Shown piece by piece: positions 34,322-43,260 of a stretch of DNA of 50,138 nt. This DNA is from Victivallis vadensis (GTDB lineage Bacteria > Verrucomicrobiota > Lentisphaeria > Victivallales > GWF2-50-93). Below the pieces are notes generated by a model. It saw only the letters and a program-made list of their open reading frames with translations. It had not been told where the DNA came from and did not search any database. The position numbers and the translations under genes are program-made. Every line of letters begins with the position of its first letter. The stretch's first letter is position 1. The stretch covers positions 1 to 50,138 of the forward strand of contig CAMCYE010000012.1 of NCBI GenBank assembly GCA_945883805.1. The letters run 5' to 3'.

Positions 34322-36895
34322 ATGATTATGTTAAAGCAGATAGTTTTCAGTCTCATGGCAGTCAGTTTTGGAGCCATGCCACTTTTCGCACAAACATCGC
34401 AAAAGGCAGAGGCGAATCCACCCCTTTATCTAAAAGTGAAAATACTGCCGGAACAAAGAGATGCGGTAGCTATCCATATTTCCGGGCGACGTCCAGCCCG
34501 TCCATGGCCGATTCCGCGCAGCAACATCACCCGTGATGGATTGTTTACAGGGGAAGGCATAAACTCAGGTTTGGGTAATGTCAATACGTTCTTAAAGCCG
34601 GGGGAAGAATCACCCTGGATGAATATCGCCCCACTTCTGTGTGAAAATGGAGACAACCGTCTCCGGTTTTGTGCAGTAACCGGTTCTGTTTCAACCGCAC
34701 CTCTACCAGCAGAGGCGAATTTTACCTTATGTTTTTCACGCACTCCGGACATGAGAGGCATAATCAAATCGTTTACCCGTCAAGGACACGGTGCCGGAAT
34801 GCTATGCATGATCAACATGAAAAACCCGGACATGATATCTAATGACCAGCAAGGCAGTGAGGATGACCTGAAATATGCACAGGCGGATCCGGATGTTCCC
34901 GGTCTGCGGCCGGAAAAATTCAATATTGGGACAGCGCTGGAACTGGATTATGAGATTTCTTCACAGACAACCGTCGACAATGAACTGCGCGCCTTGGCTC
35001 TGCTCAATCTGAACGGTTTGAAATGTCCTCCCTCAACCGCGGCCTCGTCGGCATTCGGAGACAACGGTTTCCGGTATTATTATGGAGGTCTTCACTCATA
35101 TTTTACCAAGATACCGGATTGCCAGAGTTCGCTGGACTATGATAAAATTGAAGGTGCGGTAAAAAAATATGCGGAAGATCTGAAAAAGAACGGACTGCTG
35201 GACAAGGTTTGCTTTATAGGCATGAGGGATGAGCCTGGAACCGTTCTTGGGCATTTCCTCAAATGCGGCGAATGCGGAAAACAGTTTGTGGAATTCCTGA
35301 AAAAGTCGGAGATCACACCGGAGGCATTGAAGATAAAGGACTATGCGGAGGCGAAGCTCCAGAAGGACAGTTCAGTGAATCCGTACTTGTACTATTACAC
35401 CATGAGGTTCAGGAACCGCACCATGGCGGATGCGTTCCGTGCATCCACGGAGGCCATCAGGAAAGAACTGCCCGGAATGCCCACTTTAACCAATTTCTCC
35501 ACAGAACTGCTCCACAACATGGCAACTCGCGGAGCCGACATCTTTGAAATTCAGCGCAGCGGGGCGCTAACTTACGGCTGTACGGAAGACTGGTGCAACT
35601 GGAGCGGGACATATCAGTTGGCGGGATTCCAGATGGCGGTAATGCGCGCCGCCTGTCGCCCGTTGAACCAGAAATACGGCATGCTCAACATCCTGGTCAG
35701 CCGGACACCATGGGAAATCCAGGCCAAAGGATTTGTCGAAACTGGTCTTGGAGCAAGTTTTATCAGGTTTTTCAATTATGGACCTTATTATGCTCCGAGC
35801 AACGACCAGACCAGTCAGCGTCCGGAAATATACCCACCGATCAAGCGTTTTGCCGCAGCCACCGGCGCGGTTGAAGACCATCTGTTGCAGGGAACTGTCG
35901 CGGACGGAGATGCGGCAATGCTTTATTCGGTCACTTCCGACATCTGGAATCTTGACGGCAAAGGTGACCGGGATGCTCCTTTCGGCCCAGAGCGTACTTA
36001 TCTGTATTTATTGCTCAAACACCTTGGATGCCGGACTGACATACTGGCAGATGAGGACATAAAAAAAGAATTTTTGGACAAATATAAACTCCTCTTCATC
36101 GTGGACTCTCATTTTCCGCGCACCTCACTCGAGGCTTTGACTGAATGGGTAAAGCGAGGCGGAACATTGTATCTCGGTGCCGGGGCGATGCAGTACGACG
36201 AATTCAATAGGCCGCTGGAATTAGACGGTAAACTTGGAATCAGGCGTGGTAAATACCGGTTTGTCACATCGCCAGGACGTCCGCCATTTGAACTGTTGAA
36301 AGTTAATCCTATGAGCGAGGTCAATTTTTCCGGTGGAAAGATTCCGGTTATCTGCGGGCTGGAAGATGCTCCCGCCGGAATCAATGCTGATTTTATCGCC
36401 GGGAACGCAGGTACCCCTTCGGTGTATGTGCAGAAATGTGGTAACGGCCGCGTTATCTCTTGCGGTTTCTTTCCGGCGCTAAGCTACATTCAGGCGGCAA
36501 TGCTTGCCAAGGGGAAACCGGTAAAATTGGATTTGCAGGCCGAAGACGATGCTCCGGTCGCAAATGCTGTCAATTTTTATTCCTGCCGCCAATATCCGGA
36601 GACGCAGAGGAAACTGTTTGCTGAAATCTTAAAGCTTTCCGGTTGTGACGTGCGCCTGAAAACCTCTGATCATTTGGTTGAGAGCAACATGATTGATGCC
36701 CTAGGCGCAGTAATAATTGCCCTTGCCAATTGGAACGGTGCTGTCCGCGAAGTCACAGTGACAATCAAAGGATATCCGGCATTTAAAAAGATTTATGCCG
36801 TATCAGGCAAGATTGAAATAATTAAAAATACCAAAGACATCTCAATATTTAAAATCATGGTCGGCCCCGGAGACTATGTAGTCGCTGAAAAATAA
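34322..36895 (+). CDS. Secreted putative glycoside hydrolase-like protein
   Basis: The 857-residue protein has a signal peptide (IVFSLMAVSFGAMPLFAQ). An N-terminal beta region leads into a barrel-like region with VCFIGMRDEPGTVLG (Glu304) and ALTYGCTEDWCNWSG (Glu422), then a domain resembling the glutamine-amidotransferase-like trimerisation part of GH42 beta-galactosidases (YKLLFIVDSHFPRTS, EWVKRGGTLYLGAGAM, GNGRVISCGFFPALSY). A small C-terminal beta domain ends it. The order barrel, amidotransferase-like, beta resembles GH42, but it is too distant to name. There is no clear ribosome binding site before ATG 34322 (an ATG at 34328 is possible). The gap to the preceding giant is 16 bases, so the two are coexpressed. 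Confidence 0.6.
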   Translation: MIMLKQIVFSLMAVSFGAMPLFAQTSQKAEANPPLYLKVKILPEQRDAVAIHISGRRPARPWPIPRSNITRDGLFTGEGINSGLGNVNTFLKPGEESPWMNIAPLLCENGDNRLRFCAVTGSVSTAPLPAEANFTLCFSRTPDMRGIIKSFTRQGHGAGMLCMINMKNPDMISNDQQGSEDDLKYAQADPDVPGLRPEKFNIGTALELDYEISSQTTVDNELRALALLNLNGLKCPPSTAASSAFGDNGFRYYYGGLHSYFTKIPDCQSSLDYDKIEGAVKKYAEDLKKNGLLDKVCFIGMRDEPGTVLGHFLKCGECGKQFVEFLKKSEITPEALKIKDYAEAKLQKDSSVNPYLYYYTMRFRNRTMADAFRASTEAIRKELPGMPTLTNFSTELLHNMATRGADIFEIQRSGALTYGCTEDWCNWSGTYQLAGFQMAVMRAACRPLNQKYGMLNILVSRTPWEIQAKGFVETGLGASFIRFFNYGPYYAPSNDQTSQRPEIYPPIKRFAAATGAVEDHLLQGTVADGDAAMLYSVTSDIWNLDGKGDRDAPFGPERTYLYLLLKHLGCRTDILADEDIKKEFLDKYKLLFIVDSHFPRTSLEALTEWVKRGGTLYLGAGAMQYDEFNRPLELDGKLGIRRGKYRFVTSPGRPPFELLKVNPMSEVNFSGGKIPVICGLEDAPAGINADFIAGNAGTPSVYVQKCGNGRVISCGFFPALSYIQAAMLAKGKPVKLDLQAEDDAPVANAVNFYSCRQYPETQRKLFAEILKLSGCDVRLKTSDHLVESNMIDALGAVIIALANWNGAVREVTVTIKGYPAFKKIYAVSGKIEIIKNTKDISIFKIMVGPGDYVVAEK

Positions 36896-36984
36896 TTTGA
36901 GGGACCTCTGAAATTGCAAATCGGTTACTGATAGGAATTTTCATTTTCATACTGGCTGCGAGATAGCCGGATGATGTGGATATA

Positions 36985-37220
36985 TCAAGAGAAACAAGAA
37001 TAAAGGTGTAGTTTTTTCATCAGAACCTCCCACTTTGACCGACGGGTTTTCCGTAACGGGGTGTCCTCTTCTTCGACATCCAGAACGGACTCTATGTTAT
37101 TAACCGCCGCAAACTTCGTCCCCACTCCATCTCTGATGTCACCACTTGCCAGCTCCAGAAACCTTTGACAACTGTCATGTTCCGCCCTGTAGGCCACATT
37201 TCCGGTCGGGGTTATCTTCA
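36985..37220 (-). pseudogene. Remnant of an unrecognised gene
   Basis: The open minus-strand frame reads DLKITPTGNVAYRAEHDSC and then FLELASGDIRDGVGTKFAAV before a basic end. It follows directly on an in-frame stop and has only an internal GTG (37197), without a ribosome binding site. The composition is protein-like, suggesting a decayed gene or a short conserved ORF. The remainder of the 36896-37358 gap shows a GGGACCTCTGAAAT stretch echoing the TTCAGAGGTTCCCT at 12476, and nothing else I can name. Confidence 0.25.
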
Positions 37221-37358
37221 GATCCTATCCTCACGGAAAAGAGCCGTGTCTGGCTCAAAGGAACTGGCAAATGAACTTGAACAGTGAAAATTTCAAGGGA
37301 GTTTTGTTTTAACTGCAAACGGAACTATGGTATGGGAAATTTTGGAAGATTACATCTA

Positions 37359-38000
37359 ATGAACTTGACCGTTAAAATATGTTTTGCAATCGTCCTGCTC
37401 ATGACTGCGTCGTTTCTCTTTTCCCAGGCGGCTGATGCTGAAAAGAAAAAAACGCGGGCCATGCGTTTCCATTCGGGGATGATATTGTTTGCCGAATTGC
37501 TCCCTGAAAATCCGGCAATCCCGGTAACCGTCATGAATGTCAGTCCTTTTGAGCCGGAGCCAAAGGTCATCTCGAATGCGGCATACGCATCGGTTGTCGT
37601 TAAGCTTGATCCGGGCAGAAGCATAAGCGTCTATGATTATTCCCTCTTGAACAGCAGGAAAACCGAATTCAAGTGCATAGGCGTCCGCGAGGGCGAAGAT
37701 GCGTTCGATGCCAATAAATGGGAACTGGCAAGCAGCAGTCCGGACAAAATGTACACTCTTCTTTTCAGGGTTGAGCTTCCACAGCCGGGGGAAAACTGCG
37801 AGTATGTCCTTCATTTCAACCTTAACAGGAGCAGACCGGAAGACGTTCTTCTTCCTTTTGTGAAAATAGACAGGGCCTTCACTCCTTCCTCAAAGATTCC
37901 TGTTGATGGAATCATTGGATCCGATCCTGTAAAGGAGGGATTGCGGAAAGATGGAGAGGGAAAAGTAGAAGGTAGAAATGAGAAAGAGGAAAACTTATAG
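37359..38000 (+). CDS. Secreted protein of unknown function
   Basis: The 213-residue product starts MNLTVKICFAIVLLMTASFL and has a signal peptide ending near FSQAADA. The mature part is beta-rich (AIPVTVMNVSPFEPEPKV, YASVVVKLDPGRSISVYD, YTLLFRVELPQPGENCEYVL) with a charged tail (EGKVEGRNEKEENL). I recognise no family. I took the ATG at 37359 because GGAAG lies 10 bases upstream and the signal peptide starts there; ATG 37332 or GTG 37284 would give an odd 9- to 25-residue prefix. It lies 97 bases ahead of queD on the same strand, but tandem repeats separate them. Confidence 0.6.
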   Translation: MNLTVKICFAIVLLMTASFLFSQAADAEKKKTRAMRFHSGMILFAELLPENPAIPVTVMNVSPFEPEPKVISNAAYASVVVKLDPGRSISVYDYSLLNSRKTEFKCIGVREGEDAFDANKWELASSSPDKMYTLLFRVELPQPGENCEYVLHFNLNRSRPEDVLLPFVKIDRAFTPSSKIPVDGIIGSDPVKEGLRKDGEGKVEGRNEKEENL

Positions 38001-38002
38001 AA

Positions 38003-38045
38003 GTTCTAAAGTTCTAAAGTTCTAAAGTGCGAGAGTTCGAAAGTT
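38003..38045. repeat. AGTTCTAAA tandem repeat
   Basis: Three AGTTCTAAA units in a row are followed by the related AGTGCGAG and AGTTCGAAA. A similar run (AAGTTCTAAAGTGCGTAAGT and onward) is at about 47306-47340. It looks like simple-sequence expansion in an intergenic gap. Confidence 0.65.
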
Positions 38046-38097
38046 TTTTATTTGAGAGACGTAAAACGAAGACATTAAACAACACGGGAAAACAAAA

Positions 38098-38469
38098 ATG
38101 TTTGAAGTAGATATTACAAGGGAATTTTCTGCAGCGCACAAGCTCAAAGGGTACAAGGGTAACTGTGCATCGCTTCACGGTCATAACTGGACTGTGACGG
38201 TAACTGTCAAATCGGAAAAACTCGATAAGATAGGGATTGCGGTCGACTTCCGGAAACTTAAGACGGAGCTTGACGCAGTTCTTGTCAAGTTGGATCATTC
38301 GAACCTGAATGATCTGGACATTATCTGCTCTCCGAACCCGACAAGCGAATGCATTGCTAAATTCATTTATGACAGGCTTTCCGCCAAGTTGAACGACAGC
38401 AAGGTGAAAGTGTCCAAGGTGAGGGTTGCCGAATCAAAGGGTACCGGAGCAACATACTATGAAACTTAA
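38098..38469 (+). CDS. queD: 6-carboxy-tetrahydropterin synthase
   Basis: QueD turns dihydroneopterin triphosphate into 6-carboxy-tetrahydropterin, the second step of queuosine and 7-deazaguanine synthesis. The 123 residues contain zinc ligands in FSAAHKL and LHGHNW, the catalytic Cys in GNCASLHGH, and a C-terminal VAESKGTGATYYE where the Glu contacts the pterin. The length is typical. The 3' end overlaps queE by 11 bases, so the two are coupled. queC and queF are not in this window. Confidence 0.95.
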   Translation: MFEVDITREFSAAHKLKGYKGNCASLHGHNWTVTVTVKSEKLDKIGIAVDFRKLKTELDAVLVKLDHSNLNDLDIICSPNPTSECIAKFIYDRLSAKLNDSKVKVSKVRVAESKGTGATYYET

Positions 38470-39109
38470 GGTGTTCGAGACGTTTGCAAGTATTCAGGGC
38501 GAATCCACACACGCCGGGAAAATCTGCTTTTTCATAAGGCTTTCCGGATGTAATCTGAACTGTTCATACTGCGACACCCTGTATGCAAGGAATCCCGAAT
38601 CCGGCACCGAGACGTCATTATGCAATCTTGTAGGCCTTGCGAAAAAAGCGGGAACGCCCATAGTCGAAATCACCGGTGGAGAACCGCTTCTACAGCATCA
38701 GGTTCCGATCCTCTGTGAAAAACTCCAGGAGGCCGGGCTGATTGTGATGGTTGAAACAAACGGAACCCAGCCACTGGATATTCTGCCTCAGGGAACAATA
38801 AGAATCATGGACTGCAAATGTCCTTCAAGCGGGGAATCCGACAAGATGCTTCTGTCAAATTTCGACTGTCTGAAGCCTTTTGACGAAGTGAAGTTCGTGA
38901 TCTCGGATGAAAATGATTTCTTGTATGCGACCGATAAAATAAAAAGATTTGGAATATTGAAGAAGACCAGGAACATCCTGTTCGGCCCTGTCTTCGGCAG
39001 ATTTCCGGCTGCGAAACTCGCAAAACTCATGATTGAACACAAAAGTCCTGGAAGGCTTCAGCTCCAGGTCCACAAATACATATGGGATCCGGACGCAAGG
39101 GGAGTCTGA
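38459..39109 (+). CDS. queE: 7-carboxy-7-deazaguanine synthase (radical SAM)
   Basis: QueE converts 6-carboxy-tetrahydropterin, the QueD product, into 7-carboxy-7-deazaguanine using SAM and a [4Fe-4S] cluster. The 216 residues start KLKVFETFASIQGEST, the family signature, then IRLSGCNLNCSYCDT with the CX3CX2C cluster motif and EITGGEPLLQ for SAM. I chose the ATG at 38459, inside the end of queD, because it gives the conserved N-terminus; a start at 38426 would translate queD out of frame. Product goes to tRNA queuosine or another deazapurine. Confidence 0.95.
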   Translation: MKLKVFETFASIQGESTHAGKICFFIRLSGCNLNCSYCDTLYARNPESGTETSLCNLVGLAKKAGTPIVEITGGEPLLQHQVPILCEKLQEAGLIVMVETNGTQPLDILPQGTIRIMDCKCPSSGESDKMLLSNFDCLKPFDEVKFVISDENDFLYATDKIKRFGILKKTRNILFGPVFGRFPAAKLAKLMIEHKSPGRLQLQVHKYIWDPDARGV

Positions 39110-39114
39110 GGACA

Positions 39115-39780
39115 TTATTCCTGTTTTGCGGATTTTGCAGATCTGCCTGAATGGATGGATACGAATTTCGCTATGAATATGGCGACATACATTATTCCGG
39201 TGACTGATTCAATTACACATGTTGCGCGCGCAATCGGAATCGCAGGCGTCAAGTCGCCGTAGCCCACAGTCGCCAGTGTCACGAAGCTGAAGTATATCAT
39301 ATCCCCGTTCTGAAGGACGCCATCACCGAAATTTTTCGGATCAAAGGCGAAAGCGGCGGGGTCAAGGATCAGGATTATCCCGAATATCTGCGAAAATATG
39401 AAGCCCAGGATAAGATAAACTGAAATGGCACCGTAGATTTCCTGGGAGTTTATGGATTTCGCATCAAATATCTGCCGGAAGACAATCAGACTCAGATATC
39501 CGGAAAACCCGATCCACAGGAGCCCGTCAACGATATCGAGGAAGTTTATCCCGTTAGTCGCGTGCATCAGCGCATGGACAGCAAGTGCGACTACTCCAAA
39601 AGGGAAAAGTATCAGCTGGTCGCGGTGGCGGCGCGTTATGAGATATGCGGCCAAACAGAGTCCGAGTACGAGGCATATGCCTACAGACTTCACCATTATG
39701 ATATTGCGGATGGACATTGCCAGAATCATGGAAATTAAAAGCAGTATGAGCAGGAACAGATAGTTTCCAGTTTGCCGCAT
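39115..39780 (-). CDS. Potassium channel-like membrane protein
   Basis: The 221-residue protein has six hydrophobic segments and, before the last, the selectivity filter TVGYGDLTP near residue 168, the hallmark of K+ channels. There is no arginine-rich S4 voltage sensor and no cytoplasmic RCK domain, so it is an ungated-looking or simply regulated 6-TM channel of the Ion_trans_2 type. It converges with queE (5-base gap), so it is not part of that operon. The last residues are basic (HSGRSAKSAKQE). The ion is inferred from the filter. Confidence 0.85.
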   Translation of the reverse strand: MRQTGNYLFLLILLLISMILAMSIRNIIMVKSVGICLVLGLCLAAYLITRRHRDQLILFPFGVVALAVHALMHATNGINFLDIVDGLLWIGFSGYLSLIVFRQIFDAKSINSQEIYGAISVYLILGFIFSQIFGIILILDPAAFAFDPKNFGDGVLQNGDMIYFSFVTLATVGYGDLTPAIPIARATCVIESVTGIMYVAIFIAKFVSIHSGRSAKSAKQE

Positions 39781-39808
39781 GGGTTATTCTCCTTTTGTTT
39801 TAGACGAG

Positions 39809-40084
39809 GCAATTTCAAAATTGCCTCTTTTGAGCTGATTTGTCAAGTTGGAGTTCACAGCTTTAGCGTGTCTAACTTGTTAAAGATTAAGACACACTAA
39901 TCCGCCTAGGCGGACCAACGTGCGCGTTGCCATAACAACCATTTTTCTGCATTTTGAAATAAGCTCAGTTGAGTCAATTTCAAAAGCAGTCAGTCCGCAA
40001 CGGCGGAAGTCCCCTGACTACTGGCAAAACGGGTGTTTTGCAACTATACTTCAAATATCTTCCTGCAAGTTAACGCAATAAGTC
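39809..40084. repeat. Repeat-containing gap between channel and GDPD genes
   Basis: GAGGCAATTTCAAAATTGCCTC (39811-39832) is a perfect palindrome also found in part at 15173. GGAGTTCACAGCTTTAGCGTGT (39851-39872) matches the unit at 5424-5449. TCCGCCTAGGCGGA follows near 39901. No gene, terminator or promoter can be identified with confidence. Confidence 0.55.
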
Positions 40085-41914
40085 TCAATATTCCAGCCAG
40101 GCGCGGATGCGCCGCAGGGCGCGTTCGGGTCGTGACAGCTTCTCATGGTCACGGATAATCTGGAGAGCCTTTCCGGACTGGTTTGTAATCAGACTGTCCA
40201 CGCCGAGATCCATCATTCGTTCCATGTCTTCGGGTTTATCTACGGTCCACACATGCACATCCTGGCCGCGGCGGTGCGCTTTTTTGACGAAAGAGCCGGT
40301 GACTCTTCCCAGTTCAACACTGAGGAAATCCACTTTGAGCCGGGAGGGGTGGAGTGCGTTCACTGAAAAAAGATATCCCACGGGAATACGCGGAGCCAGC
40401 CGGCGGACTTCCTGCAAAGGTCCGTATTCAAGGCACTGTATGGCGACTTGATTGCCCATGTCATGCGCAATGACAGCCTCCACCACCCGTTCTGCCAGAC
40501 GCGGCTGGTGATCCCCGTAGTATTTCAACTCGATATTCAATTTGATGCGGTCCTTGGATATGACAAGCACATCGTCGAGGGTGGGGGCGTATTCGTCACG
40601 TAATTCTGGCGCCGAACGGGAACCGAGCGGAATGGCGCGTATTTCATCATAAGTTAAATCCCACACTTTCTTCGCTACGCCACCCATCCGTGAAAAATCG
40701 CTGTCGTGTGTCACCACCAGTACTCCATCCTTTGAAATCTGGACATCTATTTCAGCGAACTGTGCACCGATATCGATGGCTCCACGAATGGCGGTGAGTG
40801 TGTTTTCAGGAGCTTTAGCGGTGTCACCGCGATGTGCGGTCACCGTAATTGGACGCTCCTGTCTGAGAGAATCAGCCACCATTGCAATACTGAATGTTGC
40901 AAATGTGATCAGGCTGATAACCGTAAGAATGGCCAAGATACGGTTGAATCGAGTCACTTTGACAACGCCTTGTGTTTGAATGGCGGGAAAAACTGGTTCA
41001 CCTCCAAGCGTCCGTCGCCGTTTCAGATAGAAAGCCGTGAATATGCCTGCGTTTACACTGACACCGATTGAAATCACTACCGCACCGATAATCATGCGCA
41101 TTAGCATCAGCACAATGAAGGAAAATACCAGCGACATTGTCCCGCCGCTGAAAATGCCCAGGATCAGCCACGCTGCCAGCTGACCCAGCCAGACAGCGGC
41201 CAATCCGAGAGTCAATTCCAAAATCAGCACCAGCAGGCACCATCCTGTTACACGCGACCAGACACCTCGCGACAGGATCGCACTCTCCCGGAAAGCGGCT
41301 GCACCATTGAGCCGGTCAAAAACGCACACTTGCACCACCAGGCGCCAGCGGACAAAAAGCCATATTGCGACAGCGACAGTGGCAACCGCTACAATTCCCA
41401 GGATCACGGCTGCGGAGATGAATTCCGGTGGATGTTCGGCAAGATAGAAATTGATGTCATGTTGCGAAAGGAGACGGCCTGCGAAATAACCTGCTGTGGC
41501 CAGTAGCGGGGCAATGACAAGCAAACCGCGCGAGATGATCCTGGCGCCCAGCCAAAACAGTCGCAGGAGTTCGAAAAGAATGAATCGAAATGTTGGTAGC
41601 ACCCCGATTTCCTTTCCTTCCATAGCGCCGAATGCGATGACCGACAGTCCGGCATATTCGATCAGGCGGATGGTCAAAGAAATGGTGGTGGCCAGGAGCA
41701 ACAGCAGAAAGCCCCGGGGCGAGAGAAAGAATGAGACCAGTTCAGTACTGTCCACCACTGTGCGCCCCTGCAGTAATTTCCCGACAAGCCCCAATGCTGG
41801 CGCGAAAAGGAGGTTCTCCAATAGACCGAACATCAGGGCAAAGATAAATAATGTACGTTTCCGTCCCCAGAGTTTTTGGAAAATTGAATTGGACATCATA
41901 CTCTTTTTCGTCAT
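40085..41914 (-). CDS. Membrane glycerophosphodiester phosphodiesterase
   Basis: The 609-residue protein joins an N-terminal membrane domain of 7-8 hydrophobic helices (about residues 15-330, the GDPD membrane-domain type) to a C-terminal GDPD barrel. Catalytic features are TAHRGDTAKAPENT (first His), EIDVQISKDGVLVVTHD (Glu, Asp, second His), LNIELKYYG and VHVWTVDKPEDM. It should release glycerol phosphate or a similar group from lipid-derived diesters at the membrane. I set the start at the ATG at 41914, 13 bases after the cyclase stop; the longer frame would run inside the cyclase gene. It is the last gene of a four-gene minus-strand operon. Confidence 0.88.
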   Translation of the reverse strand: MTKKSMMSNSIFQKLWGRKRTLFIFALMFGLLENLLFAPALGLVGKLLQGRTVVDSTELVSFFLSPRGFLLLLLATTISLTIRLIEYAGLSVIAFGAMEGKEIGVLPTFRFILFELLRLFWLGARIISRGLLVIAPLLATAGYFAGRLLSQHDINFYLAEHPPEFISAAVILGIVAVATVAVAIWLFVRWRLVVQVCVFDRLNGAAAFRESAILSRGVWSRVTGWCLLVLILELTLGLAAVWLGQLAAWLILGIFSGGTMSLVFSFIVLMLMRMIIGAVVISIGVSVNAGIFTAFYLKRRRTLGGEPVFPAIQTQGVVKVTRFNRILAILTVISLITFATFSIAMVADSLRQERPITVTAHRGDTAKAPENTLTAIRGAIDIGAQFAEIDVQISKDGVLVVTHDSDFSRMGGVAKKVWDLTYDEIRAIPLGSRSAPELRDEYAPTLDDVLVISKDRIKLNIELKYYGDHQPRLAERVVEAVIAHDMGNQVAIQCLEYGPLQEVRRLAPRIPVGYLFSVNALHPSRLKVDFLSVELGRVTGSFVKKAHRRGQDVHVWTVDKPEDMERMMDLGVDSLITNQSGKALQIIRDHEKLSRPERALRRIRAWLEY

Positions 41915-41927
41915 TTTAATTACTGGT

Positions 41928-43244
41928 TCAGGCAAGCTTGAACAGGCGGATTGGACTGGACTGTCCCTTGAGTTCGACCAAACCCAGATCTGTTCCGGTA
42001 TTATTCCCCAGAGCTTTCTCAACCTCTTCGGAGACGAGAAGGCAGGCCTGGAACTGTTTGGTTGCCTGCTCAATGCGGGAGGCGAGGTTCACCACGTCAC
42101 CGATGACGGTGTATTCCTTGCGGTCACCGCTGCCCACGTTGCCGGTGAGCGCCGTACCCAGATGCAGACCGATTCCGACACGGGTGGGGGGAATGCATTC
42201 ATCTCTGTTTAACTGGGATAGGGATGCCAGCATGGCGTGGGAGGCTTCTACGGCATGCCTGCACTGCTCACCGTCGTCCACCGGCGCACCGAACACGGCC
42301 ATGAACCCGTCTCCAAGGAACTTGTTGATGATTCCGTGATGCGCATTGACCACTGGAATCATCCGCCCGAATAGAATGTTGAGATATTCCATGACCTCGG
42401 TGGGCGAACGTTCACCGGCAATGCGGCTGAAGTCGCGGATGTCGAAGAACATCACGCATACTTTCCGTTCCTGTCCGGCAAAATCCATCGGTTGTTTCAG
42501 CAGCAGCTCCGCCACCTGCGGGGATACGTGCTGACCGAAAATACTAACAGCCCGGTCGCGCTCTTCAATGGTCTGGAGGGCTCTTGAGAGCTGGCATCGG
42601 ATCTGCCGCGCCACGAAGCCGACAATCAATCCGGTAACCATGAGTATTGCGCCTTTGACTATCCACTGATGGGGGGAGCGCAGCATGGCCATAACCGGTG
42701 ATTCGGCTCCAAAAGGTATGGTGTCCAGGCGTATCAGGACCAAACTGATCAATATGAACTCAATACCGGCTATGGCTCCCGCAAACATGCATAGCCGGAA
42801 GTTGAGGTTAAGCGCGGTAAGGCACAGGAATGGGAAATAGATGAACGGTATCGCCCCGATCAGCGTCGGCAACCCTCCCATCACCATCGCGCCGGACAGG
42901 ATGAGCACCGTCGGCAGGCTGACTTCGATAGCCGCGTTCACATAGTGGAAGACAATCGGGGTTGAGCGTTGTGCGCGTAATAATCGGCTTAGCCAGACCA
43001 GTACACCGATCTCATAGACCAGATAAGCTCCGCTTATGATTCCCAGCGGGGCAAAAGCCGAGAGCACTCTGGAACGAAGGTCTTCGCGGATCAGTTCAGG
43101 CACACTGCGGAGCACCAGCATCACTGCCAGGAAAAAACCAAGCAGGCCGATGAGCACCAGCACACGCCGATATTCGCTGCGGAGCAATTCCTTCCGCATG
43201 GCCGACCGGACAAAACCGAAATCGGCGGAGCCGGAGTTGTCCAT
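41928..43244 (-). CDS. Membrane-anchored class III adenylate/guanylate cyclase
   Basis: The 438-residue protein has an N-terminal part with about six membrane helices (residues 25-215), a short linker (LSRALQTIEERDRAVSIFGQH), and a C-terminal class III cyclase domain. The metal-binding aspartates lie in VMFFDIRDFS (near residue 265) and FLGDGFMAVFGAP (near 308); VIGDVVNLASRIEQATK holds the base-binding and transition-state residues. Substrate specificity (ATP or GTP) is not certain; cAMP is the usual product. It is 16 bases after the coiled-coil gene and 13 before the GDPD gene. An environmental or membrane signal is probably read by the helices. Confidence 0.9.
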   Translation of the reverse strand: MDNSGSADFGFVRSAMRKELLRSEYRRVLVLIGLLGFFLAVMLVLRSVPELIREDLRSRVLSAFAPLGIISGAYLVYEIGVLVWLSRLLRAQRSTPIVFHYVNAAIEVSLPTVLILSGAMVMGGLPTLIGAIPFIYFPFLCLTALNLNFRLCMFAGAIAGIEFILISLVLIRLDTIPFGAESPVMAMLRSPHQWIVKGAILMVTGLIVGFVARQIRCQLSRALQTIEERDRAVSIFGQHVSPQVAELLLKQPMDFAGQERKVCVMFFDIRDFSRIAGERSPTEVMEYLNILFGRMIPVVNAHHGIINKFLGDGFMAVFGAPVDDGEQCRHAVEASHAMLASLSQLNRDECIPPTRVGIGLHLGTALTGNVGSGDRKEYTVIGDVVNLASRIEQATKQFQACLLVSEEVEKALGNNTGTDLGLVELKGQSSPIRLFKLA

Positions 43245-43260
43245 AGGTCAGACTCCAATG

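Noticed and set aside
41496..42339. Long plus-strand frames opposite the cyclase and GDPD genes
   Set aside because: They are antisense to genes with clear catalytic motifs and show no domains.
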